Below, piece by piece: positions 1 to 10,841 of a stretch of DNA of 51,857 nucleotides. The notes under the pieces are model-generated. The model searched no databases. It saw nothing but the letters and a program-made list of their open reading frames with translations, and was not told where the DNA came from. The position numbers and the translations under genes were made by a program. This DNA comes from Scleroderma bovista. Taxonomy: Eukaryota > Basidiomycota > Agaricomycetes > Boletales > Sclerodermataceae. Within the stretch, counting starts at the first letter, position 1; each line of letters starts with the position of its first letter. Where the stretch lies: positions 1-51,857 of the forward strand of contig JAYMGJ010000532.1 in assembly GCA_037178675.1 (NCBI GenBank), written 5' to 3'.

Positions 1-1471
1 AAATACAATCTTTGTTATACAGGACCTGAGAAGTATCCAAGAATTTTAATTCGGGTGAAGGAAGTACAAAGAAGGGAAGGAAATACCTTAAGGATTGGGG
101 TGAAGGTTTTCATAAAACGAGTATCATCGTAGCAATACACCTGCACGGCATTTATTAATGCAACTTCAACCTTGGGACCCTTGCAGAAGGCCTCCAAGAC
201 AGGTGCGAATTTCTGATCAAATGTGATTAACATGTTCGCCTGATAGAGTTCTAACGCACCCCAACTTCGCGCAGTGCCAGACCCTCAATCTGGTCCGCAC
301 GAGCGCTCCAGTCAACAGTTGCTATGAGACCCTGCCAGAGACACTGTATTAGGTCGGTATCAGGCAGTGGATTTTCCTCTAGTTTGTTCTGGATAGCAGT
401 GATGACCTATTTAGTGCGACCTCATCAGTCATAGGTTCTATGAAGAACTAACTCGTACACACTGCTTCCTCGGGCTCCTCGTGGTTGTATAGTTCTTTGA
501 GCTCGGACATGATGCTTTCTTTGGCAAGAACTTGCTGCCTCTTTGTATACCAATCTGCGACCTGAGGAAGGTTTTCCTTGCGGAAATGTTCGTCGAGAAT
601 TTTTCCGTCACGGCGGTTGGGTGGGAAAAATGCGAGAAGGTCCTTGATGTTTCCGCGCCTCAACGCAGTAACGAGGTGCTCCATGGACTGCTCTGCCAGG
701 TAGGCGCGGAAGACGATTGCAAGCATTATCGCCGATGCGTCTGGGAAGATAAGATAGATAATTAATGTGGGGTGAGTGTTCGGTTAGTGGTCAACAGTGC
801 ACACCATTCTTGACCAGATGGTCCTTTGTGAGACTCTGTAAACAAGCTGCGGTGACAATCCCTTGAGCGATAAGGAGTCCAACTGTCGTGGCAAACTTGT
901 TCCACTGGTCGGGTGACCACCGATTGAAGTACTGGAGAAGCGTTGGGAATGCACGCTCTTCGAGGGGCTTCTGAAGATACTTGTATCTGAGGAGAGAATG
1001 AGCGGGATCTCACCGGCACGGGGGCAGCTCGCCTTCTGATGAGTTTGATGAGGACCTGGACGTAGTTCCTTAGGTCGTCGACGGATGCAGGATCGTTTGC
1101 CTTGAAGATGGAGAAGGGCGACATGGGTGCACTGTCGTCGACGTAAGATCCGCCCGGCTGGATGAGGCCGCCAACAAGAAGGATTTCGAAAAGGGCGTCT
1201 GCATATTTCAAGTAGTCTAGAGTGGATCCTGCTTGCAAAAGTTTATTTGCGATCGCGTCGAAATCGTTGTCGGGGGTGGTTTCAAGATGCTTGTAGAGCT
1301 GATCTCTGAAGACTGGTGACAAGGTCAGATTCGATGAACATTCGGGGAAGACGGAGGAGACAAATGCATGCCTGCTGGTTCGTGCTTTGCCTGAGCTTTG
1401 ACTGCGCCCTTTCGTGCTTTGATTCTAACCCCCTGGAGCGAAGGCTTTACAGTGGTTGATTGCTGAGACAT
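1..1471 (-). CDS. eIF5-mimic protein (5MP/BZW), W2-domain translation regulator, 3' end outside window
   Basis: Homologue of 5MP/BZW, which competes with eIF5 for eIF2 and eIF3 and modulates start-codon selection in the cytoplasm. Exons on the minus strand: 1471-1372, 1312-1033, 986-805, 740-463, 406-260, 212-87 and 25-1, with reading phase agreeing at every junction. The N-terminal part has the family signatures VFRDQLYKHLET, KYADALFEILLVGG, PGGSYVDD and LIRRYKYLQKP; the part after residue about 190 has FFPPNRRDGKILDEHF and VADWYTKRQQ; the last visible part (VYCYDDTRFMKTF) belongs to the C-terminal W2 domain of HEAT-like helices. About 300 residues are visible and the end of W2 is off the left edge. 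Introns 1371-1313 and 1032-987 use GC donors, because every GT alternative breaks the frame. The gene is divergent from the PP2C gene. Identity is firm; the missing end cannot be judged. Confidence 0.93.
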
Positions 1472-1810
1472 CCACAGTTGTCGAGACTATGGAAGGACGA
1501 GAGAAAGACACAGAAGCACGTGACTTTTTTAAAAACATACAGCACCTTCCAATCGCGTCCCCATCCGTTTGAAACTCTCCCCGCAGGACAACTTGGAACA
1601 GCCGTATATTTTTGCACTGTCGGAATGTCGGAAGTCATCATTCCACCCAGTGAGCACTGCTTTTCTATCCGGCCGAATCTCTTCCAGATGATGACGTCTA
1701 ATATTAAGCAGCATCAAGGTCTGTCCACTGACCACTCCCGCGCGACTCGCCCCATCTTGTCTTACCACCGTCATCACCCTCTCCACAGCCCAGACGCAGA
1801 TAATTCAGAC
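1472..1810. promoter_or_regulatory. shared divergent promoter of 5MP and PP2C with an E-box
   Basis: This 339-bp gap separates two divergent start codons. It holds a palindromic CACGTG at 1517-1522, 46 bp from the 5MP start and inside GCACGTGAC, a context suited to Cbf1/bHLH factors. An open frame continues upstream of the chosen PP2C ATG, so part of the gap could be PP2C 5' exon. No clear TATA box was seen. Confidence 0.45.
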
Positions 1811-3167
1811 ATGCGCGTTCCTCCCCCCTGTTTTACTGACTCCCCAAACGCCCGCTCCAAGTCCATCACCACTGCAGAGGGCCGCGACACTCATGGCGTG
1901 CGTTTCATTCTCTCCCTACCTCCCATCGACGTTTGACGCGCGATCCATCAGACCCTAAACCAACACTCTGTTGGCAACACCGCGTTCCAAGTCGGCGTGT
2001 CCGAGGACAAGGGCACGCGTAGGTACATGGAAGACTCTCATTCCTTTGTCGTCGACTACGCTGGCGTCAGAGGCCAGGGTTTCTTCGCCGTCTTTGACGG
2101 CCATGCTGGCAAACACGCAGCCGAGTGGTGTGGCCAGCATTTCCACGAGGTACGTCTCGTTCCGTAGGGATCCCGTATCTCATATACACGGTGCCCTAAA
2201 CCCTTGATGTATTGCCCTCTCAGTACCTCCTTGATGCACTGCGTACTTCGCCATCCGCTACGGTTCCAGACATTCTCAATGAAACGTTCCATAATGTCGA
2301 CAGACGCCTCTCTTATCTTTGTGAAGAATCAGACGGAAAAATCCATTCCGGTTGTACAGTGGTCACTGCCTTCCTTCGCGCCGAGGACGATCGTGGCAGG
2401 CAGTCTTTCCTCAACTCCCCACCATTTACTCCCGAAGATGGCAGAAGCCATTCGAGTGCATCCGACTCACACAGTGGGGAGTCTGGTGAAGAAGCAGGTG
2501 CCTCGGCTGCCACCAAGTCAAAGAAACCAAAAAGCGCACCATCGGGCAATCGAATTGCTCGCGCACTTAAGAATCTGGGTGGCACTGGCTCTACCACATC
2601 ATCCAGCCCTCCTACATCTTCCCCCCCACAAACCCCTCCTGTTGTCACCCCACCAGTTTCTTGTCGACGCGTTCTTTATACCGCCAATGCCGGCGACGCT
2701 CGGGGAGTGCTTTGTCGTGCCGGCAAGGCTGTGCGTCTGACTTACGATCACAAGGGGTCGGATAAGCAGGAAGCGAAACGCATCACCGACGCAGGTGGTT
2801 TCGTCATGAGTGGCCGTGTCAACGGCGTGCTAGCAGTGACGAGAAGCTTGGGTGATTCGTCGATGAAAGAGTTTGTTGTCGGATCCCCTTATACGACAGA
2901 AACTCAATTATGTGACGAAGATGAATTTCTGATCCTCGCATGTGACGGAGTAGGTTCATCACCTGGTGGCATATATAATAACTGACATTGAGATAGTTGT
3001 GGGACATTACCGGTGATCAGGGAGCCATTGACCTTGTACGCCATATCGCCGACGCCCAAGAAGCCAGCCGGACGCTCGTACAACATGCATTATCGCGCCA
3101 GACAAATGATAATGTCACCGTCATCATCGTTCGCTTCAAGACACCTACCTCGCGTAGCAGTCGATAA
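1811..3167 (+). CDS. PP2C-type Ser/Thr protein phosphatase (Ptc1-like)
   Basis: Metal-dependent PPM/PP2C phosphatase, the family that dampens MAP-kinase signalling in fungi. Exons 1811-1897, 1952-2149, 2224-2949 and 2997-3167 join without phase conflict to give 393 residues. Motifs in order: RRYMEDSH, FFAVFDGHAG (metal-binding Asp-Gly), SGCTVVTAF, TANAGDAR, TYDHKGSD, VLAVTRSLGD, LILACDGLWD and a final NDNVTVIIVRF. These include the Asp residues that bind Mn/Mg. Between the second and third blocks sits a low-complexity insert of about 90 residues rich in Ser, Lys and Pro, longer than in compact Ptc1 proteins and probably disordered. The start is the least certain point: the frame is open upstream, and the first exon before residue 30 is not conserved. 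Divergent from the 5MP gene. Confidence 0.93.
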
Positions 3168-3537
3168 ACTTATATCTGGCGGTCTGCAAGTATAATGGCT
3201 CGTTTTTCTGCTACGTTGGCTGTATTTTATCCTTGTCGTTTTAGTTTCCCTCGACATCTCCTCAACTCTTCATTGTCACTCCACACGTTTTCGTTGGCTG
3301 TACTTCTCTTGGTCAAGTTATCTTCTCTGCTTTCATGCGCACTCGTCGTTCTGTATTCAGTTAATCTTTTCCCAACATAATGCACCGATGTCTGCAGCTG
3401 CATTGACGGGTAAATTGATTGCCCAATGTAAGTATTAGTCCAGTGAAACCATTTCTGTGCTACATTGCAGATGACATTGCATTGTTTGATAGTTATGGAA
3501 AATAGCAATTTGAACCCCATGACCAGCCCTTCTTCGA

Positions 3538-4196
3538 TCATCCTATCTGACCAACTTTAACCTGTTTCTGCACTTCGAATGAGTGACCAATGAGATCTGT
3601 TGGAGCAGCTGACTCTTCTCCTTTTCCCTTGGGTGGCGACACTGCATGTGAAAGTCTGTTCGGTGGACAACGTAGGTTGTACGGAACAGTTATCTTGTCC
3701 TTTTTGGCAAGATCAAAGGCATAAGCTACCAGCTTTCGGAGATGAACAAGTGTATATACTATATGCAAAACAGAAAAGACACCTACTCTATACTTCGATG
3801 TACAAGTAAAGGGAGTCCTGTGGTGGTTTAAGTGATTTGGGTGCTGATAGGCAAACCTCAGGCAAACCAGTGGAGCTCACTGACTTTGGTTTGACAGACT
3901 TCAGCATGACTGCATACAGCTCCTCTGAGTATCAGTTTGAGGATACAAGAAGGATGAAAGGAACATACCAGCTGAACAATATGTTGCATTATTTGTGGAT
4001 TCTGCATCCCCACATCTTGGCTTGCATGTGCCAAACAGCAGTTATAATAATTCAGGAGACCCATCAGCATGGCCTTGGCATAGATGCAGCCAAAGAATAT
4101 GTCAGGATTGTTGTCCAAACAATGTCTTTTGTCTGAATAACAACTATTTAGAGTCTCAGAATGACTTGACAATCTTGCACTATGTCTAGAAATCAC
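3538..4196 (-). pseudogene. degraded coding remnant, possibly transposase-like
   Basis: Two minus-strand open stretches (4196-3858 and 3768-3538) have protein-like composition. The first holds CIYAKAMLMGLLNYYNCC and MGMQNPQIMQHIVQLVC; the second holds AYAFDLAKKDKITVPYNL, reminiscent of the helix-turn-helix lead-in of CENP-B/Jerky-type transposases (a weak resemblance). They lie in different frames with no good splice connection, so they are treated as one decayed gene. I do not recognise the family. Confidence 0.3.
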
Positions 4197-4689
4197 GTAA
4201 AGAACTCGTTGGAGATTTCGCCTAGTGTTAGGACCGAGGGTGGAGAGCGAGGCACCTCGACAAGACCAATTTCAATGTTCTTAAGAAGTTCGGGGAGTCA
4301 TTTACTGGGTAAGCTTAAGTGCTGCATGTCATGTGACAACCGTCCTCAAGTAACGAAGGACATAATTCCCCTTATTTTCGCCCAGATCTGGTTGGCGAGC
4401 CGCCAACTTTTCGTCACGATCTGTGATGCTGTTTATTTAGCCCCAACAGTCAAGTGAAAATCTGATTGGCCAGCATACCAACTTCGTCCGTGGCTATTGA
4501 TTCAGCGATCATACGGTAAGCTCTGATCCAAAGCATCAACAAGACACCTACCGCTGTCCGTTCTCATTGACACGAATGTAGCAGTTATACCGTCCACCAT
4601 ATTTGTCTTCGTCAATAGATCTGGGACAATCCCGACTTTCCAGGAGACAATAATAGAGCACGCGGCACCAGGTATTCAATGTCTCCTTT

Positions 4690-5534
4690 TCCCAGTGCAA
4701 GATTTTCAGTTCGCTTCAATTCTTCAATGGCTTCGTCCACGGCGGACAAGAGAGTGACCAACATGAACCAGTCATACTTCGTCTTGTCGGAAAATTCTCA
4801 TTCCACCCGTCCTTTGACTGCTTTATTTTCTGCAGACCATTGATTGTGTTTAGCCAGTCTAAGTCGACCCATTTAGGAGTGATCTCGAGGTGATCTGTTT
4901 TCCAATGGCTAATCACCACAGCCAACTGCTTGCCACCACACAGCCTGAACTGCAGAGCTCAGTGAATTCACGGATACTTTGTGAGAGAAAAAAGGTCTCT
5001 TGAAGGATTCCCTCTGCATGACATAAGTAGTTTGCTGCATGACGATCCTGATAGAGCAGACCATGTATCCACGATGTGGCCTATAAGGTCTGGATCCTGA
5101 GAGGGCTATGAGGAGTCAGAATTGTAATCTACTCGAAGCCGGCGTGCAAATAATACCTTGCCACCATCTCGTTGAGTGACCTATGACTTTTCTTCATCGG
5201 CTTCAGAAAGATGGACCCCATGGGTGACTTCGAGCACGGATTCTGGGCTACAACCAGGGCGCAAACTGGCTGTCCTGGGTCAATAGAACCAGTGACCGCG
5301 ATAACTCTTTGTATCCCTTTCGTATTTACTGCCATCGGTCAGTAAGGTGGTAAAGTGGTGCAGAAATGACTGAGTGTATCGAGGCTGCTTAGACTCTGGG
5401 CCTTTTCTGCACCGTGAATTTATGCAGTATGACCGCGAACCCACGTATAAGCCGGTGAGGCTCTTCTTTCTCTTTCTGTGATCACGACATGATGACGGTG
5501 AAGTGGAGAGAAGAGGCGCTACCTGCTCACTCAC
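4690..5534 (-). pseudogene. degraded hypothetical coding remnant
   Basis: Minus-strand stretches 5534-5280, 5335-5129 and 4925-4716 are open. The last reads through VDLDWLNTINGLQKIKQSKD and then appears to change frame near 4780, where the alternative frame continues as a helical acidic segment containing LSAVDEAIEELKRTENLALG. This looks like a lineage-specific protein interrupted by a frameshift, but no family was recognised and chance ORFs are possible. Confidence 0.25.
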
Positions 5535-5948
5535 GACTCACGAGCGTTTATAAGCGAGCAACACTTGAAGGGAAAGTAGCTGCTGCTGATGTGTCCACCG
5601 CGTCTTGGTACGTGTCTGTCCCCCTGTCTTAGTATGTGTGGCGCCGTGCTTTCCCGCTGTCATGTATGACGGTTAGTTGTTGCACTACGTATCTCGAATG
5701 CGTTGTGGCTTTGCTTCCATGCCTTCGTACCAGCCTGTATCTACACAGGGCCAGCCCTCTGATTTTTGCTGGCTGTGATCGCAGAACGTGTCTACAACAA
5801 GTTGCGACTATGCTTCCGGGCTTTCGTACTAGCCTTCAACGAGTTGACGATCCTTGCACGTTACCGCCGGATGTGTCCACCTCTGACATGCTATGTCTTG
5901 CAGCACTTAGTGAGGAGAAAGATTGCCATACCACATTAAATGCGTATG

Positions 5949-7320
5949 TCATCGTGTGGTGTCTTGCGCTGTTTTGCTCTTCTCGTGCTTCTTCTTCTCG
6001 CGCTTCCCCGTATTTTTACCGTCATCTGCGCTAGCTCCTGCCTTGACCTTATCGACCTTATCAGCAGTATACTGCTCCTTACGTTTCCGTTTTTGAGTCT
6101 TTTTCTCGATGCGTTCCGCTTCTCTCCTCTGCCTCGCGGCTTCCTCGCGCTCGAGCCGGACAAGATCCATGAAAGTGTCCCCTCCAAATTGTTCTTCCTC
6201 TTCTTCATCCACACTTACATCGCCGTCTCCATTCACGGCGGGTATCTGAGACTGAGGATCGGTAGCTGTGACATAGGGGTGGTAAGAGGCATGAGACGAA
6301 GGTGTGGACGCTCTTGAGTCACTCGGTCGATGGGGAACGTGTTCTGGGGAGAACGGGTCGGGTTGGATGGAGCCTTGTAGAGAGAGCATTTCATTTGCGA
6401 CTGTCAATCTGGAGCAACAAATATCAATATGACACATGACCCCATAAAGATACTACCCACCCAATGACGGTGAACTCGAGGTATCCGTCCGGGCTACCGA
6501 GCTTTTCACCTGTGAGATGGTGTACCCACTGACCACTGCTCTCTGCGGCATGGTCTTCCTTAGGCTTTTCCTCGTCGTTGAAAGAGATGTGCATCACCAT
6601 ATCGCCGGAGGCATTGGTGGCTTCGTCATGCTCTTGTGCTTCTGCACGCCCGGCACCAAATTCTGGGTCGTTCTCCGCTGGACCATACTCAAAGGCCCAC
6701 TGATCTTGAGGGATATGATGTCGTGGTATTGAAACATTAAAGGTGCGATGGACGAGTAGAGAAACGTGGTCAGGTGAACATAAATTTATTTTCCCGACTG
6801 CAACAAACAGGATCGTCATAATATTATGCATAAGGTTAGCTGGTGTGTCGACGTTACTTAATGCAGGCGCTGCTCACCTAGTTTCATAGAAACACGAGGA
6901 CACCATACCGTCGCATCGAAACCTACTCTGCATATTGCGAACGGACAGTCGCCACGGATTGCGGCACTATTGCCCAGAAGCTGAGTACCCGAGTACGCGA
7001 GGAGGACGCCTTGTAAAGATGGTATATAGCTAGAAATAGACATACGAACAACATTCATAAAGTCCTTAGTATTCACAGTGCCATGGATAGGCGACATACC
7101 GCATAATCATGCTATCCAGCATCTCCTCCACGCCCGCTCGGAGGTCACTGGAGAATACGGGCGGTATGGACAACACCGTGGTTGCATTGATGATACAAAA
7201 TTCACTGGGACCCCCGGATGAAACGCGGGATTTGTCGCGCTTTTTCTTCTTGATTTTTGAGGATGAGAAGTCGACCGTTTCAGCGTGTTTCCGCTTTTTT
7301 GATTTTGGGTTTTCAATCAT
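5949..7320 (-). CDS. RPA43: DNA-directed RNA polymerase I subunit RPA43
   Basis: Stalk subunit of RNA polymerase I, which transcribes rRNA in the nucleolus; RPA43 (with RPA14 in yeast) docks the initiation factor Rrn3. Exons on minus: 7320-7100, 7029-6878, 6797-6461 and 6408-5949; phases agree, 389 residues. After a Lys-rich N-terminus come the RPB7-like tip domain (VLSIPPVFSSDLRAGVEEML, then YIPSLQGVLLAYS) and the block DCPFAICRVGFDATVW. The OB-fold part follows with KINLCSPDHVSLLVHRTFN and SIPRHHIP. The C-terminal 150 residues are acidic and then very Lys-rich (KKTQKRKRKE), a usual fungal tail with a nucleolar-signal character. The start ATG lies only 79 bp from the divergent PAM16 start. 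Recognition rests on several long conserved blocks. Confidence 0.93.
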
Positions 7321-7399
7321 GACAAGGAGAAAAAGTTAAAAGTCACGTGAACACCAATTTGCAGAACGCTTCCAATCCAGCCTCTGTCACAAGACAGCG
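7321..7399. promoter_or_regulatory. 79-bp divergent promoter of RPA43 and PAM16 with E-box
   Basis: Only 79 bp separate the two start codons, so 5' leaders and core promoters must overlap. The gap contains CACGTG at 7343-7348 in the context GTCACGTGA, the same E-box class as in the 5MP/PP2C gap. A single bHLH site could serve both genes, coupling rRNA synthesis and mitochondrial import (inference). Confidence 0.5.
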
Positions 7400-8111
7400 A
7401 TGGTGCGTCCTTTTTACCCTCTCGTGCAGTAGCAGAGATTGGATTTCGTTCCGAACAGTCCTCGCCAAGGGTTATCGTACAAATACTTGTCACTGGTGCA
7501 CAGATATTCGGAAAAGCGCTTTATGAAGCCGGGAAGCAGGCCGTCAAAAGTGCGTCTTTCGTTCCAAAAAGTATATCTCGTGACCAACATTGATTCTCGC
7601 CCTGGCACTCCCATTGGCAATCTGCACCCCACTGTGTCCACAGATGCCAAGCACTCCCCACAAGGCGTTATTGGATCTGACATTACTGGAGTGCGCAATG
7701 CGACCTCCACATCAGCAACAGACACGCTGACGCGAGAACACCGGATGACGTTGGACGAAGCGCATCTTATTTTGAACGCCAAGCGAGGTGCAGTTATGGA
7801 AGAAATACTCAAGGCGCGTCCGTGCAACATCTAGGATACTTGAAACTAATCTGTGATCCCAGAATTACGAACATCTATTCAAGGCAAATTCCCCCCGTCC
7901 CACGCCAGACCCACCAGCAAGTGGCCAACGAGCGGGCAAACAGCCAGCCCCACCTACATATTCTCATTACTTACAGTCAAAAGTTGTGCGTGCACGCGAA
8001 CGGATAGAAGCAGAAACGAAGCTTGCACAGGGGGATGCAAAGACGGAAAGTGCACATCACACCGCGGGTTCCGCAAACAAATCCAATGCCTCAGATACGA
8101 GGTCGCCTTGA
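7400..8111 (+). CDS. PAM16: mitochondrial import motor subunit PAM16/TIM16
   Basis: J-like subunit of the TIM23 presequence-translocase motor on the matrix side of the inner membrane; it binds and restrains PAM18/TIM14. Exons 7400-7402, 7459-7549, 7644-7813 and 7863-8111 give 170 residues with consistent phase. The first exon contributes only the ATG; the next starts SSPRVIVQILVTGAQIFGKA, the membrane-associating N-terminus of the family. The degenerate J-domain follows: TREHRMTLDEAHLILN, then NYEHLFKANSP, with no HPD motif, as expected for PAM16. The block YLQSKVVRARERIEAE closes the domain and a Ser/Asn-rich tail follows. The third intron (7814-7862) uses a GC donor; both nearby GT choices break the frame. 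Divergent from RPA43. Confidence 0.95.
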
Positions 8112-8946
8112 CTCGCGGCTCTCTATTTTGGCCCTGCCTGTTTACCTCGATAGAGATATCATCTACACTCATCCCCATTCATCTGCTTTATCAATATAAT
8201 GGCACAATAGACACTAATGAATATACACTACACAGGCCCTCGCATTCACGAAATCCCTTGCGGTCCGGTTTTCCTTATTCGGTATATCAGTGCGCCCCAC
8301 CTGTCGAGGTCTACTTGGCATCACTCTGCTTATGGTCCCCACAGTTGGAACGAGAACTACTTGGCCGGTAACGTTGTTCACCAGGATACAGACTACCAGC
8401 ATATGAGTTCGTTCTCAGCCCCTTTCGATGATGACATGTATTCCTCGCCCTTGGGAAATATCCTATCTGGGGTAGCCCCAGCTGCAAGCAGGATATGGTG
8501 GTCCTTGATGTACAATAAGTGTCCAAGCCTGTGTGTGTTACTTTCTCCTTTAATATACAAATTACCGCCAGTTGTGCGCCGTGCTGCGTTTATGGTGGTA
8601 CGTGTCTGGAACATGTCTGTGATGCGTCTAATCTATTGTGATGCAGTGAACCACACCCGGCCCGAGCAATGACGAAAGTCGGCCCTTGAGCGGCGGTCGA
8701 AAACTCCGCGGAAAACGACAAAAGCCGTACAATTTGCACTCCCAGCAACCTTGTAAACAAGGTGATAAATTGACGATGGAAATGAATCCTGGGACCCGAA
8801 TTTCCAGGAAGCAGCCCGGGATGTGGGTGGGCGTCCCCCCTTCTCGTTCTTGACGTGCTTGGTGCTGTCTACCATCCTTACAGTCCTCCTGCAGCTGCAT
8901 TCACCGAGGAAGATAGACAAGTGCAGCTTCATATCACGCTCTAATC
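8112..8946. other. intergenic region upstream of the desaturase
   Basis: This 835-bp gap holds only short unsupported open frames, the longest 8217-8672 on +, whose composition is not convincing. It should contain the PAM16 3' end and the desaturase promoter. No regulatory site could be assigned with confidence. Confidence 0.4.
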
Positions 8947-10557
8947 ATGGTTGTTGAAGCAGAGCCCGGGGTCGACAATGATGTAGAACCGATCAAGGAT
9001 CATATCACATATTTGCTCGCACAGGAGCAGCCTCGTCCACCCATTACATGGAGAAATTGGTGGACAGAGATCTACTGGGGCCAGGGTGTAGCCCTGATGA
9101 TTATCATGCCTCTCTGCACCTTTGTCGCTGCATATCACACACCCTTATGCACCAACACTGCCATTTGGATGGTCGCCTACGGTTTGCTGTCCGGAATGGG
9201 TAAGTGCTCTATTGTTTCCAGTGAAAGACGCTTGGTCAATGAAACATTGACATGATGTAGGTATGACTGCTGGATACCACCGGTTATGGGCACACCGGTC
9301 CTATAATGCGACGAGAGCTCTGGAATATATTCTCGCCCTTCTCGCTGCCGCTGCTGCTGTCGAGGGTTCCATTGTGTTGTGGGTCACAAGGCACCGTGCA
9401 CACCACCGCTATACAGACACAGAGCTTGACCCCAAAAATGCTAGCAAAGGTTTTCTCTGGGCACATTTTGGTTGGATACTTATCAAACCGAGGCGGGAGC
9501 ATGGCAAAGTGGATGTCGGCGACCTCATGAGGAATGACATCGTGATCTGGCAGCAACGATATTACTCGTGGCTGGTTTTGACCATGGCCGTAGCCTTGCC
9601 AACTCTTGTCGCAGGAATCGGGTGGGGTGACTGGAAGGGTGGGCTTGTTTATGCTACATTTCTTAGGGTCGTTATGCTTAATCATGTGAGTCATCCTTTA
9701 CATCTAACATATGTTGTTGATGGAAACCGAGCTAGGCTGATTCCTGTATCAATTCTTTGGCACATCGGCTCGGCGAAACTCCGTTTGACGACAAGTATAC
9801 CCCACGAGACCATTTCATCACTGCACTTCTTACCCTCGGTGAAGGCTATCACAATTTCCATCATCAGTTCCCAGTGGATTATCGCAATGGTTATAAGTGG
9901 TATCAGTTCGACCCCACAAAATGGTTCATTTGGGTGTATTCGAAAATCGGTTTGGCAAGTCACCTAAAGGTTAGTCCATTCGTGCGGTTAACCCAGAACG
10001 GTCTAACTTGCATCCAGAGATTTCCAGAGAATGAAATTTGCAAGGGTATGTTAACGATGGAACTCAAACGCCTCCGTAAGAAACTGGAGAAACTGGTTTG
10101 GCCACAAGGCGGTCTACCGGTCGTGGACTGGGCAACATGTAACTCTCCTCACTTGGTCCTCAGACATATTTTGCAGTGTTCAATTTCCCCTGTTTGTAGA
10201 TCAACCGCAGGCGGAATTACGTCCGCTTCTGTGCATTGCAGGATTCATTCATGATCTGCAAGGATTCATGGGTGATCATCCAGGCGGTGAACATCTTCTT
10301 CGGAAGCATATCGGCAAGGATGCAACAGCAGCGTTCTTTGGTGGTGTGTATAATCACAGCAACGCGGCCCACAACGTCAGTTTCTGAACCGCCTTTGTTA
10401 CACATGCTGACCTGTCCCCGTTCCCCAGTTGCTTGCGATGAAACGGGTGGGGATTCTGCATGGTGGTATGCCACACATCACTGAGGAGAAATACATCCCA
10501 CCTAGTCAATTATTGCGGGTGGCTCACGTGAAAGAACTTTCTAATCAAGCCTATTAA
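8947..10557 (+). CDS. OLE1: acyl-CoA delta-9 desaturase with C-terminal cytochrome b5 domain (Ole1 type)
   Basis: Endoplasmic-reticulum enzyme that introduces the first double bond into stearoyl- and palmitoyl-CoA. Exons 8947-9199, 9261-9685, 9736-9969, 10018-10138, 10200-10375 and 10429-10557 join in phase to 445 residues. Hydrophobic membrane segments flank three histidine clusters of the di-iron centre: HRLWAH, HRAHH and HNFHH; also LGETPFDDKYTPRDH and the DPTKWFIW block. After a Lys-rich linker comes a cytochrome b5 fold with the haem-binding HPGGEH and a second axial His in YNHSNAAHN. This fused arrangement is normal for fungal Ole1. All motifs are intact, so the enzyme should be active. 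Its 3' end faces the 3' end of the Ctf4 gene, 284 bp away. Confidence 0.95.
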
Positions 10558-10841
10558 CGAGTATGGCTCCACTGAATGCCCGTTTGTTGGTATGATTCAT
10601 GCTACCGAAGTTGTTGTACAGTATAGTATCACAAGTACTCGAATAAGGGCAAGGATTTGTACGACTCACGCATTCCAATCGGCACGCAGTGTGCACTCAG
10701 TGAGACGCGGGGATCGAAAGTCGATAGTCCTCTTACCAGCTCGAAGTTCGCCGATAAGGAAATCACGGTAGGCCCAAGTATGTTATTGAGATGCGTTACT
10801 ACGTAGATCAATATGAATATGCAGAAGTTTGGGTACACGTA

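Larger units (their letters stand above)
3168..5948. other. gene-poor stretch with decayed coding remnants
   Basis: No intact gene was recognised over 2.8 kb. Two minus-strand patches look like former coding sequence (listed separately at 3538-4196 and 4690-5534). The rest, including 3168-3537 and 5535-5948, is pyrimidine-rich or featureless. No tRNA gene with a convincing T-loop or acceptor stem was noticed, but this was an eye search only. Confidence 0.4.

Noticed and set aside
448..462. Stop codon following the 5MP exon at 448 as the gene end
   Set aside because: Family blocks continue at 406-260, 212-87 and 25-1 through phase-consistent introns, so the stop is intronic.
8217..8672. 151-residue + strand open frame upstream of the desaturase
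   Set aside because: No recognisable motif, no splice partners, and composition is not protein-like; treated as chance.
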